Source: Ananas comosus
Taxonomy: Eukaryota > Streptophyta > Magnoliopsida > Poales > Bromeliaceae
DNA length: 64,000 bases
NCBI RefSeq assembly: GCF_001540865.1
Contig: NC_033630.1
Span: 11,090,837-11,154,836 of the forward strand
Direction: 5' to 3'
Part shown: in pieces, positions 12,546 through 23,090 of the stretch
Layout of the letters: each line of letters starts with the position of its first letter
Position numbering within the stretch: position 1 is the first letter of the stretch
Program-made: the position numbers and the translations under genes
Notes under the pieces: generated by a model
The model's input: the letters and a program-made list of their open reading frames with translations, nothing else
Told to the model about the DNA's origin: nothing
The model's database searches: none

Positions 12546-13175
12546 CCTCCCTTGCCTTTAGAGAGGATTTCTAGAAAGAGAAAGAGAAAATGAGAGATGA
12601 GGGAGTGGTTGCTGTTTAGAACAGGTCGGAGGGGTGTTGGGGTATATTACATGTTGTAACAATAGCCAAAAAGCCCTCCAAACACTTGTATTTGCAGCAG
12701 TTTTTATTTTGCTGTCAGACCCAAAGTGTACCGGTACACTGTAGCTGTCACCGGTAACACAGGCAAAATTTCTCAAACCCAAGAGCTTCTCCTTCTCAGC
12801 CTGCAATGCTGTAGCGGTGACAACTCAATGGTTGCACCGGTATACTTTGCTCCAGAATGCAATTTTGCGCCGTTTTCGATTCTATTTCACGCGGTTAGAT
12901 GCTAAAACCTTTCTAACACCTCTTAAACTCATTTTTAGCCCTTCCAACATTGTTGGAATGCCAATTGGAACTTGTCCAACTTTTTTTCTTTCGCATTGTT
13001 CACATTTTAAATCGCGCCGAGCGATGCTAAAACTTGCTAAACACCCTCGGGGCTCGACTTTGACCTTTCCAACGTTGTTGGAATGTCAACTGGAGTTCGT
13101 CCATCCATTTCTCTCGGCACTTTAACCAATTTGGCTAAAGTTCGATAATCGCTATTGAGGTTTCGATACGTTACA

Positions 13176-13634
13176 GATTTCAAATTTGAAATTGAAATAT
13201 AGATTCACATTTGAAATTATGAACTAAACTTAAAATTTAAAGTTGAGTTATATGCTTTATTTTAAATCATTCTACTTTTTAAATTTAATTATTTTTAGTT
13301 ATTTAATTGAAAGATATTGATTCTTCGTGTGTTTGTAGTGTGAATAATATTCTGCAGTAAGATATCCTCCGATTGGCAAAAATTGGACAAGCAATTTTTT
13401 TTTTTGTCTCTGCAAGTAAAATACGTTATCTTTTTTAACTAAAAAATAGGTCTGTCAATAACTATTTTAATAGTTATTTAAAATCAAAACAAATTTCTGC
13501 ATCTTATATATTAAAAATATATAATAAAATTTAATTTCTTAAAAAATAAATTCATCTATTATATTTTATTAGAACAGTCGTATCCTAATTCAAAATCAAA
13601 TTGTTTCCAACAACAAAAATAATATAGTTCTATT
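13176..13634. other. AT-rich spacer between LTRs
   Basis: About 460 bp of AT-rich sequence. No gene, RNA or element end can be supported. Confidence 0.5.
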
Positions 13635-16226
13635 TGTAATATATCAAATCTCCAACTATAAGGCTAACTTTGATCAAAGTGATTAAAGTAATACGAGAAT
13701 ATAACTTAGTTAGTCCCCGAGCTAAATTGGTCGTGTGAGGGTAGCTAATTATAAGTTTAGAAGAGTTTAAAGGGGTTGGAACAAAGTGGAAATGCGAAAT
13801 CATCTTGAAAATAAGTGTTGCCAATGCAGATTTTGCACAAAAGCTGCAGGAACTCTTTTGTAAAAGCTACAGGGACTGTTTTGAAAACTGCAGTCCTAGC
13901 TTTTTTAGGGGGATTAATTGAAATTTTTTGAGCTTATCCTTAAACCTAGCCTACCCACCAGCTAAGCCACGACCAGGACCCCTCCCTCTCTCTCTTGTTC
14001 TCATCTCTTTCTCCCTCTTTCTCTCTCTAAGCTAGGGATTGAAGCTTAGTGATTTTGGTGGGCAGATTTTGGTGTTCATGGAACTTTGAGCTGAGAAGTG
14101 AAGATTGGAGCTGAGAAATCCCTTTGGGAAGTTTCAAATCCGGGTAAGCTTGATGTCTATTCCTGATTTGAATAGTATTGGGTGCTTTGAAGCTGGTTTC
14201 TAGGTGATTAAAGCTTGTATTAGCTTATAGAAGCCTTGAAACTATACAAAACTACACATATGTATATATATATGTACATATGAAGGAATGGTTAGAGTAA
14301 AATCTGAAATAGATTAATCCTAAACCTGGTTTAAAGGATGTTCCTTGCTATGTAAAGGAGTTGAGCAAAGAATTTCTTAGGTGCTGAAATTCTAAACATC
14401 ATGAAGAACCTTATAGAACTAGCTCTATGTGTGTATGTATGTATGTATGTATGTATATACATATAGATGTATATATAATGGTTAGGAATGAAACCTGGGT
14501 TCAATTAGCTTTAATTTCTGAATTAGAATGGCTCTAATTACTATATAAGGGTTGAGTGATGAGTAAATTAACTCCTAGGGTTGATGCGGCCATTGATGAA
14601 CCTATAGTAAATTGTATGTTCTATGGTGTGCAAATGAGCTATGGCTTAAGTTGAAGTAGATCCTATGGCAGAGGTGGTGATACAATTACTAGGATTGATG
14701 TGTATTTACCTTGATTGAGGGTTGTTTGTATAAGTTCTAGAACCCTAAAGTTATTATGAGAAGCTTAGAAACTAGACTATGTTGATAGCATATATCTAAG
14801 CTTAGGTTTGATGCGCAAGTAGTAAGGATATGAATATGATTTAAGCTTAATCTCTTTTATTCCTTAATGAAGGAAAGTTGGACGTGCTCGGAAGTTCAAA
14901 TTGATATTCCGACGGACCTACGACGTGCTAATTAAGAAACGCTTCGTTCTAGCTTCATTGGCATCGAGTCGCAAGGACTAGGTGCTTATAGACTTCGAGA
15001 CGTTGGTTCTAACATTTCGGCATCCCTACAGGTGGGTGGTGCTATCCGAAATCTTCGGATCTCTCTTTATGTCTATGTCGCCTTGTTCAGCATACATATA
15101 TATTTGAATTATATTGTATTCATGCATTATAGGAAAAATGTCATTATGTGATTATTAGATGAACATTTGAGTTTATGCCAACATAGAGAGTATGTGAATA
15201 ATAAAATATGAACATAGAACCCTATGAATGTGTGAATTTACTGTGGACTATGACAATAGTGAATCTGGTGACATTATAACTAGAGAATTAGTTAGCATTG
15301 AGATTGAAATTGTAAAAACTAGCATAAAGAACTAGTTAAGTGTGGCATATTGTCAGTCATTAGACCCTCTATATGAGGATCAGATCATACTCACATTAGT
15401 ATGATGCTCGAGGAAGGTCGCTCCTCCTTGAGCGAGGAGCTTCGAAGTTGTCATCAACTGTGTTGGTAGCGGAATTCTCCCCAGTAGACGGTCCCGTCGG
15501 GTTATAGCGGAATTCTCCCCGATATTAGGGACTTTGTGGTGAGTTATAGTTAACCAAATGGTTAACCAGTTTGATTGGGTAATGGTTATTAGCAGCGTGC
15601 ATACATAAATTTCAGATGTTATATATTGTTTCTTTCAGCTTTGTACAGACATTGTAGTAGTTACATGTTATAGCTGGTTACTATCTACTCTCTTTTCTTG
15701 CCTACATATGCACGAATAGACCTAGTGGGTGAGTCGGTGAGGTCGACGGCCGAACCCACTGGAAACTTTTAGTAGTTCTCACACCACTAACCATGCAGAT
15801 CCTAGTGCGAGCGGAGCGGTCGAGGATCACGGCAAGAGCCCGGCATCTTAGCTAGTGGACTCCAGAGTATAGTTATACATCTATTTTGGTTTCATGTTGT
15901 ATATATTTAATGTTAAAGAAACATGTAAAAGAATGTATAAATGAGCATGTAAATAACTAAATGTGATAGTTATTCAGCTTTACAGTTTGGTGTAAAGTTT
16001 TCAAAAATACAATGAATGCATGTTTAATTAGCTAGCTTACTTTCACTCGTTCTTGTTGCTTGCCCTCGTGCAAACCATGTATATTGAAATGTTATCCTGG
16101 AAATTGTATATTTCTTTATACATGTACTCGTTGTTGTTGAGCCTTGGACGGATAGGGGAGATGCTATCCGTTCGGCGTCTGTGTACGGACCCGAATCGAC
16201 CAAATTGGCGATAGCGGGACGTGACA
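13635..16226 (+). mobile_element. Solo LTR, family C (Gypsy, related to family A), 2592 bp
   Basis: It begins TGTAATATATCAAATCTCC and ends GCGGGACGTGACA. Its first 60 bases align with the start of LTR A (TGTAACGTATCGAAACCTC), differing mostly by C-to-T and G-to-A changes, as expected of an old methylated copy. Flanks are CTATT (13630-13634) and TTATT (16227-16231), a 4/5 match that fits a decayed 5 bp target duplication. The internal block near 15728-15785 (CCGAACCCACTGGAAAC, then TAGTTCTCACACC) is shared with the other LTR families. No coding region is present. Confidence 0.75.
14427..14457 (+). repeat. TATG microsatellite
   Basis: About seven copies of the tetranucleotide GTAT lie inside LTR C, followed by an imperfect TATATA stretch. 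Confidence 0.85.
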
Positions 16227-16317
16227 TTATTTTTTCTATATATATATTGAATATCTAGCTTAATTTTTTGATTCCTAACAAATCCAAAACTTAAATAAAT
16301 ATTTTAAACTAAAAGTA
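16227..16317. other. Short AT-rich spacer
   Basis: It contains the right flank of LTR C and the left target copy of the TRIM element (AAGTA, 16313-16317). Nothing else is visible. Confidence 0.5.
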
Positions 16318-16769
16318 TGTAACGACCCAGCCCACTAGCAATAATAACTCGTTGGGCCCAACCACCGGCCCAAAATGCTTAAATCCAGTTATTATTACTA
16401 GTGTCTAAGTCTCTATAAACCCAATGACAACCCCATTCCCATCTAATGTGGGACTATTGGGGTGTCACAGACTCCCCCCGGGCCCTGACGTCCTCGTTAG
16501 TCCAATCACACACACAGCCAACGATGTGAGACTCGTCTCGCTAGCCTGTCATCCAGACCCTGACTCAGCCGAGACTCACCACACATTTCTGGCTGGTGAA
16601 CTGGCTTTGATACCAAATGTAACGACCCAGCCCACTAACAACAATAACTCATTGGGCCCAACCACCAGCCCAAAATGCTTAAACCCAGTTATTATTATTA
16701 GTGTCTAAGTCTCTTATAAACCCAATGACAACCCTATTCCCACCAATGTAGGACTATTGGGGTGTCACA
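16318..16769 (-). mobile_element. TRIM: complete miniature LTR retrotransposon, 452 bp
   Basis: Two 152 bp direct repeats (16318-16469 and 16618-16769) start TGTAACGACCCAGCCCAC and end GGGGTGTCACA. They enclose 148 bp with no coding capacity. The whole unit is flanked by the perfect 5 bp duplication AAGTA (16313-16317 and 16770-16774). The orientation is minus, because the minus strand next to the right LTR carries TGGTATCAAAGC (16615-16604), a near-perfect initiator tRNA-Met site two bases from the LTR. This is the textbook structure of a terminal-repeat retrotransposon in miniature. It depends on the enzymes of other elements. The two LTRs differ at only a few positions, suggesting a moderately young insertion. 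Confidence 0.92.
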
Positions 16770-17102
16770 AAGTATCAAAATTAAAAATTTAACTTTGATC
16801 CAATTTAGTTAATTTTTTTTAACTATTAATTCAAATTTCATATCCAAAATTATATTTAATTCACAATTTAAACTCAAATTTTAATTTTAGTTTAAAATTT
16901 TATAAATTTAAATTTAATTTATATAATTGAATGTTAATTCTTAATTTTAGATGAAATAAAAATTTTAAGCCAAATAAAATTAAACTTCAGATAGATATTT
17001 AAATTTGATTATTGAATATAATCAAATAAAAATTTAATATAACAATTAAATATTAGTAGATAGAATCGAAATAATTTTTAAATATTAATCTTAGAAAATA
17101 AT
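16770..17102. other. AT-rich spacer
   Basis: Very AT-rich sequence with no recognisable gene. It holds the right TRIM target copy and the left target copy of LTR D. Confidence 0.5.
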
Positions 17103-19542
17103 TGTAGTGTCCCGAGGAATTTGTATCGAATTGGCTACAGTATTAGCGACTGGTCGACACATCTAAAGAGTATCGGACTGAGTCGGAGTTATTTTTGTAC
17201 GAAATGGATGCAGAAATAGACTTGGTGCACTTAAATAAGCAAAACTGGAGTTTTGCCAGTTTCGGGCGCCCAAAACATGGTTTAGGTCGCCCAGATCTTG
17301 AGTGCTAAACTGAACTGAACTGAAAGCCAATTCGGATCCTGTGTTCCGGACACCTAGATATGAGCCCGAATGTTTACCAGGTGTTTAGTGTGGGTTTTGA
17401 CACGTGTCTAGTGGTAGGTAATGTCCGCCGGACCAGGTTATGGGCGCAACATACCACAAGCAGAGGAACCAACAAAGGAGTGCTGTATTGACCTGAAAGT
17501 TTCGGACGCCCAGAAGTGGGTTTCGGGCGCCCTAAAGTGCAGAGTTCTATAGGGATAGCAAGTTAGTGTTTCTTGTTCTTGGGGCTTATCAGACCATTCC
17601 ACCTCTTTATAAAAGTAAGGGATCGACCCCCTGAGATGGTTTTTCACCCTCTTTCACAGTGAATCCTCGAATTTGCACTTTAATCCCTCAAATACTCCAA
17701 ATTACCCAATGACACCTTGAGGATTGCAGTTCTAGCAGTTTCCAGCAGCAACCTTTGGCATTTTAGCTCGTGTGCGACGTAGGAAGCTCCGATTGCTGCG
17801 AAGCTTGGTTTGGTGGTTAGTAGACTTCTTGGAGTTTTTGTGGAGTCCTTTTTGACAGCATTTGATTGAGATTTGTATGGTGAATTTGCTATTTTTCTGA
17901 GCTATTGGTACAATTGAGCTGAAATTGAAATTTTTATGGTTTCTTGGATCAATTCTTGGAGGAAGCTGGAATTTCGACCTGAGAATATTATTCCATCATC
18001 CTCCACTAGTTTTGGGACTTTTCTTTACCTAAATTATGGATTGGAAGGTGAGTTTAACATTGGAATTGGAAGGATTTTAGCTTAAGTGCTGAATTTGAGG
18101 GTATTGATGTAATTTTTTGTGTTCTTGTATTTAGATCCTTAGAGAGTGTCGTGGCTGGTTGAAACTATGCTTGGTAGGGCTTTCCAGCGACTTCCCAACC
18201 GTGTCAGACTCGCGCTAGAGGTGGGTTAATGTTATGCTTACCGGATTCTGCGGATTTCCTTCTAAGTCTAGTTGTTGTCAGTATGTATTATTAGTCTTTG
18301 TATATTATGTTAATTAGCTCAAACTCATTGATTTGTATGTTTTTTGATATCTGAATTTGGAGCTTAAAATATTAGTTCTAATTATACATGTTGGACTTGA
18401 AAATTGACTTAGGAGAAAACTATCAATTCTGCACCGTTATTTTCTGAAGCTACCAGGAGAAAACTATCAATTCTGCACTGTCATTTTCTGAAGCTACCAG
18501 ATTTAGCTCTACAAGCCGTAGTTTGTTTGTATCGACGTAGTTTGTGGCGGTGGATATCCAGAATAGTGTAGAATAAATTTACACTTGTGCTGGGATGCTC
18601 AGATTATTTTTATAGTAGTGTATAGGCTATTCCGGACTGTCGAGTGCCGTTGTGGTTGACGGTGGATCCAGATTTCTGTTTTTGCATCGGATTGTGCCGA
18701 GGGCACGTAAATTATGGTTGTTAAACCAGTTAGACCCTTCTATTTTGATTATAGCCTGTGAGAGCTTGATTCAGCTCGACAGAGATACGCTTGCATACTC
18801 GGCTGGGTAGCGCCCACGAGTGCCGCTCCGAAGTCGAGCTTTGTGCGTTTGTGTTGTTGTCGGTTTTGTCCTGTTTGGATTTGCTCTCCACGACGGCCTA
18901 GCATGGAGGTAGTTAGTGTAGCTTCAACAGGCGGGACGGGTGTGTTCACAGTCTCTAGCGAGATTGGGTCAGAGATTGCATTTTTTCTACAGATAGTTAG
19001 TATTGGATCATGATAGTAAAGTAGCATATAACTATAGATTGTTCCAGTTTCTTTACTATCATTGAGCATATCTTCTGTAGACTTAGTGGGTGAGCCATTG
19101 AGGTCGATAGCGGTACCCACTGAAGACTACTTTTTGCAGCAGTTCTCACACCCAGTTGGTGACCCCTTTTTGCAGAGCCTTCTTCTTCAACTGCTGTTGT
19201 TGCCGATACAGATCATGGAAAGAGAGTCGTGAGTTAGATCCCTTCAGTGTTGCTGCTAATATAGAGATATACCAGCTACAGGTAGTGATAGTTTTTGGAT
19301 TCTTATACATACTGATGTTAGTATCTCGTTGGAGCGAGTGTTTTTGTATCATCATACTATGTATATATGTTGAACCAATGTTATTTATATATATATTTTT
19401 CTTAGCAGCTCTATACTACTGGTTGTAATATTGTATGATTACAGATATAGATACAGCTATCGCTTCGTATACAGGAAAAATTTCTATGTATACGGCGGGT
19501 CTGTTAGCGTGCCCGGAAAAACGAGCAATCTGCGGCGTGAAA
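17103..19542 (+). mobile_element. Solo LTR, family D (Gypsy-like), 2440 bp
   Basis: It begins TGTAGTGTCCCGAGG and ends GCGGCGTGAAA, probably a decayed TGACA end. It is flanked by the perfect 5 bp direct repeat ATAAT (17098-17102 and 19543-19547). The region near 19108-19150 carries GGTACCCACTGAAGAC and then AGTTCTCACACCC, homologous to the same motif in LTRs A, B and C. A 44 bp tandem duplication lies at 18411-18498. No protein-coding domain was found. Confidence 0.75.
18411..18498 (+). repeat. 44 bp tandem duplication in LTR D
   Basis: Units 18411-18454 and 18455-18498 start AGGAGAAAACTATCAATTC and differ at only a few positions. Confidence 0.85.
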
Positions 19543-20215
19543 ATAATATTAACACGCCAAAATGATATAAAATATTTAATAGAAAAAATATATTCCGTCA
19601 AGATAAGAAGGTAAGAAAGTACTTTTGTATATTTACTAGTAAAATACCCGCGTGATGCTGCGGATATAAAAATATTTTTATAATAAATTTTAGTTTTTTT
19701 TAATATTTTTATATAGTTTTATAAATCTAATTATTAATTAAATAAAAGTTATATAAAAATAATTTAATAGTTAAATCTATTTAAATAAAAGTCATTAAAA
19801 TTGGTATATGCGCAAAGTAAATTTATACAATAATTTATTTTATAAAAAATTATATGAAAAGGATTTGAGATAAATCTATCAAAATAATTTTANTCTTTTT
19901 ATTAAAAATTATATATTAAAAATAATATTATATTATGTTATATATTTATAATATAATATGATATATAATATTTTATATGGTGTATAGCCGGTTCAGAAAA
20001 AAAAAAAGGAAAGAAACAAAGTGGTCCACGACCACTCTAGATAAAGTGGCGATGGACTCAAGAACCGCGATCGAATATAGTTTTTTGAACCGAAAATTAT
20101 TTTCGGGTCATTTTTACAGGGACCTAAATAAACCTTTAGCTTTATGTGATTTGGTCAATATCTGGATCTCCCCCTTTTTTTTCACTCATTCGGCCAGTGC
20201 TTTGTTTTTATTTAT
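19543..20215. other. AT-rich DNA with a partial Helitron-like copy and an N
   Basis: It contains 19634-19892, a copy of the element that begins at 20216, broken off at the N at 19893. The rest is AT-rich. A short GC-neutral stretch near 20020-20200 gives no recognisable product. Confidence 0.5.
19634..19892 (+). mobile_element. Helitron-like 5' end, truncated at an N
   Basis: It starts TACTAGTAAAATACCCGCG and continues with TGATGCTGCGG. About 258 bp match 20216-20472 closely, including the block TTGGTATATGCGCAAAGTAA. The type of start resembles Helitron 5' ends known from monocots. The copy ends exactly at the N at 19893. Confidence 0.45.
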
Positions 20216-20994
20216 TACTAGTGAAATACCCACGCGATGCTGCGGATCTAAAAAAATTTTGACAATAAATTTTATTTTTTTAATATTTTTATATAGTTTT
20301 ATAAGTCTAATTATTAATTAAATAAAAGTTATATAAAAATGATGTAATAGTTAAATCTATTTAAATAAAAGTCATTAAAATTGGTATATGCGCAAAGTAA
20401 ATTTATACAATAGTTTATTTTATAAAAAATTATATGAAAAGGATTTGAGATAAATCTATCAAAATAATTTTAAAAAAATCAATAAATAGAAGGAAAATAA
20501 AATTGTAGAAGATATTGTTTAATAAAATTAATTATATATACACACATACACTATATTTTTAAAATTTTACTCCTGAAACTTAAATTCCGTATTTTTTTAA
20601 TACAATGAAATTTTATGTGATTTAAATTTCATCTATCAAATTAGATTTTATTATGCAATTTATTATGTGTATTATTAATAAAATTAATTAATTATATTAT
20701 ATAAAACTAATTATTAATAAATTTAATTAATTAATTAATTTCATAGAGTTTAGAGATTTAAAATTTTAAACTTTGAAGCTTCAAATTTAGAAATAAATAA
20801 TATAAGTAAAAATTAAAATTTAAAATTTAAATATAAAATTAGAAAATTAAAACTTTAAAATTTTGAAGTTTAAAAAGCTTAAAATTTAGAAATAAATATT
20901 ATAAGTAAAAATTGAAATTTAAAATTTAAATAAAAAATATAAAATTAGAAATTTAAAACTTTAAAATTTGAAAGTATCAAAATTTTATATTTTG

Positions 20995-21048
<54 letters not shown>

Positions 21049-21113
21049 GGGTTTGGAGGGACACGTGTCACCCTGTGGTCCCCCCAAACCCTCCTTTAAT
21101 GTAGTTAGATAGA
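20216..21113 (+). mobile_element. Helitron-like non-autonomous element
   Basis: The left end reads TACTAGTGAAATACCCACG and then CGATGCTGCGG, a form common at Helitron 5' ends. At the right, near 21046-21113, a GC-rich imperfect hairpin (GGGGGTTTGGAGGG with CCCCCCAAACCCTCC) is followed by a TAATGTAGTTAGATAG tail. That is the expected order at a Helitron 3' end, though a canonical CTRR is not clean. The interior is AT-rich with an AG microsatellite. Boundaries are approximate. Confidence 0.4.
21011..21043 (+). repeat. AG microsatellite
   Basis: An uninterrupted (AG)n run of about 33 bp preceded by (AT)n. Confidence 0.95.
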
Positions 21114-22143
21114 TGTTTGTGTTTCTGCACGTGCGTTATATAACACACTTTACTTTCATAATGTTTTGATGCACTTAATAATAAGTACAAAAAATAAAGA
21201 AATTTGAATTTTTAGATATTTTAAAGGCTCTGGATCATTTCTATCTGGCTTAATAGTCAATCAAATGCTCCATCTTCGAAAATAACTCCTCGGTAAAAAT
21301 AATGTAATACTCTCAAGAGTATTCTAGCCTAAATATATATTTTGGTGTTTATCTATTTACGTATTTGTTTGTTAAGTGTTTGCTCGTTTAAGTGTGTTTC
21401 TTTATCCAAATCATACCAACTTGTCATGAAATTTCAAAATTTTATCAGAATTCATGGTTTTAAAAAAAAAAAAGCAATTTGGAATAAGACTTGTGTCTTT
21501 GTCCACTCTTATATCTTCTTAATTCATTTTATCGCTTTTTTCATTAAACCGAAGGAATCGATTTTCAGCAACTCAGTTATCTCCCCTCTCCTCAAATTAA
21601 ACTTTTATTTTCTTTTGTAGCTTTCTCACTTTATCAATCATTATATTCACAAGAAGATCCTATTTTTAGATTCCTTGTTCCAGCATCTAATAATTAACCA
21701 TGCTTTAACTTGTCAAATCTGATTCTCTGAAATAATTTTGGCCTCCTAATTAATTTGTAAGCCCAGTGTCGCAAAGTGATCAGAGAGGATTCATTAATTC
21801 ACATGCGCTATATCCATAGTACGCTAGAAAAATGTAACATTTATTCTATTAGCCTATAAAGTCATGCCAAAGTAAAATTGTCTTTATTTATGTGAGATCC
21901 CAGATAGTCCTATATATAAAATATAATAGAGCTAAACTCTTAATCCTACTTAAATATTTTTGGTAATAGTAAGGCCCAAGAAGTTAAAAGAATTAAACGT
22001 GATAGGACGGAAGTAGCCCTAAGATGAATGACCCCCTTAGAAGTTGGGACGTCACAGATGTATTAATATATGTAACTAAATATCCAGTTCCGATACAAGG
22101 ATATATTATAAATAATATTATTATATACAATTATATAGAACTA
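21114..22143. other. Intergenic DNA, no gene seen
   Basis: AT-rich. The short open frame at 21342-21620 has no recognisable domain and probably does not code. A possible old LTR-like remnant starts TGTGAGATCCC near 21890 and ends GGACGTCACA near 22055, but no target duplication supports it. Confidence 0.4.
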
Positions 22144-22674
22144 GGCTACTATACTATCGGTAGCACGGAGCGCTCCGTGCTACCAAGTTGTTTTCGATGA
22201 TGCGGCTTCCAAATCGACGATCGGCTCCGTTAGACTTGATCTACACTATTGAAAGTATTTAGAAACTAAATTTCATAATTTTTCGATATCATTTACCTAT
22301 CAAACAAGTAGTCTAAAATTGAACGGCTGAAAATAAAAATATCATAAAAAATGATGATAAAAGATTTAAATTCAAGATCAGATACACTGATCTTACTTTA
22401 AATAGTGAAAAAAAATTTCTATAAAATTTTCCTAGCATTTGGATTGTTTTACACCGTTAAACTCACAAACACACCACATCGGCCATTAAAATTGTCAATT
22501 TTGAGATCTTTTGATCACTAGTCAAATGATGTCGAAAAAATCTAAAATTTAGTTTCCAAATACTTTCAATAGTGTAGATCAAGTCTAACAGAGCCGATCG
22601 TCGATTTGGAAGCCGCATCATCGAAAACAACTTGGTAGCACGGAGCGCTCTGTGCTACCGATAGCATACTAGCC
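22144..22674. mobile_element. Fold-back MITE with about 130 bp terminal inverted repeats
   Basis: The left arm starts GGCTACTATACTATCGG. The right arm, read on the minus strand, starts GGCTAGTATGCTATCGG. The arms stay complementary for about 130 bp, through AAGTTGTTTTCGATGATGCGG and GATCTACACTATTGAAAG. Each arm tip contains its own near-perfect palindrome (GGTAGCACGGAGCGCTCCGT and beyond). The middle is AT-rich and non-coding. No target duplication could be fixed. A diverged relative lies at 33110-33350. Confidence 0.8.
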
Positions 22675-23090
22675 GGACTCTAATACTTTTATTTTAATTT
22701 AAAACAAAATAAAAATATATATGGGCTATGTGACAAATGAATAAAGTGGGCATCAATAAAGCCCGATGGGTATTGGGCTTTGGATTTTAAAAGAAAAATT
22801 GGGTAGAAGCCCGATTCAAAACCTAAAATTTTTTAAACCGGGTTTGGGTATAGTATGACCCGACCCGACCCGAACCCGGCCCAATTCCAGCCCTACTGTT
22901 AATAATACCAAAGATATGCACATATATCTTCTACTATAACTAAAGATATGCACATTTAATAACCTCATAAATACCATATGAAATTTGAAATAAAAATTGT
23001 TGGGTTGTAACATTCTCGTGTACATACTTAAAGAGAGGCAGAGAGGCTCCATTGCCATTGCCCATTGGAGTTTGTCACAATCTTGATCCT
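22675..23090. other. Upstream region of the neprosin-like gene
   Basis: The stretch at 22720-22900 contains GACCCGACCCGACCCGAACC and ends near CCAATTCCAGCCCTA, resembling the end of an old DNA transposon common in plant intergenic DNA. No firm TATA box was identified before the ATG at 23091. Confidence 0.35.

Larger units (their letters stand above)
6480..13175 (-). mobile_element. Gypsy LTR, family A (5' LTR), split by a solo LTR
   Basis: On the minus strand the LTR begins TGTAACGTATCGAAACC at 13175 and ends ...GGGGCATGGCA at 6480. Removing the insertion at 8438-12545 and one target copy leaves about 2.58 kb, close to solo LTR C (2592 bp). The left part, 6480-8437, aligns block by block with 1-1850. 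The right part, 12551-13175, aligns with 1850-2363, including the two-copy CAAAGTGTACCGGTACACT palindromic motif (12722-12740 here, 1992-2010 there). The sequence after 13175 is gattt. The matching target copy would lie left of the window. Confidence 0.85.

Noticed and set aside
21890..22058. Possible small solo LTR starting TGTGAGATCCC and ending GACGTCACA
   Set aside because: Flanking bases do not match as a target duplication and no second copy is in the window.
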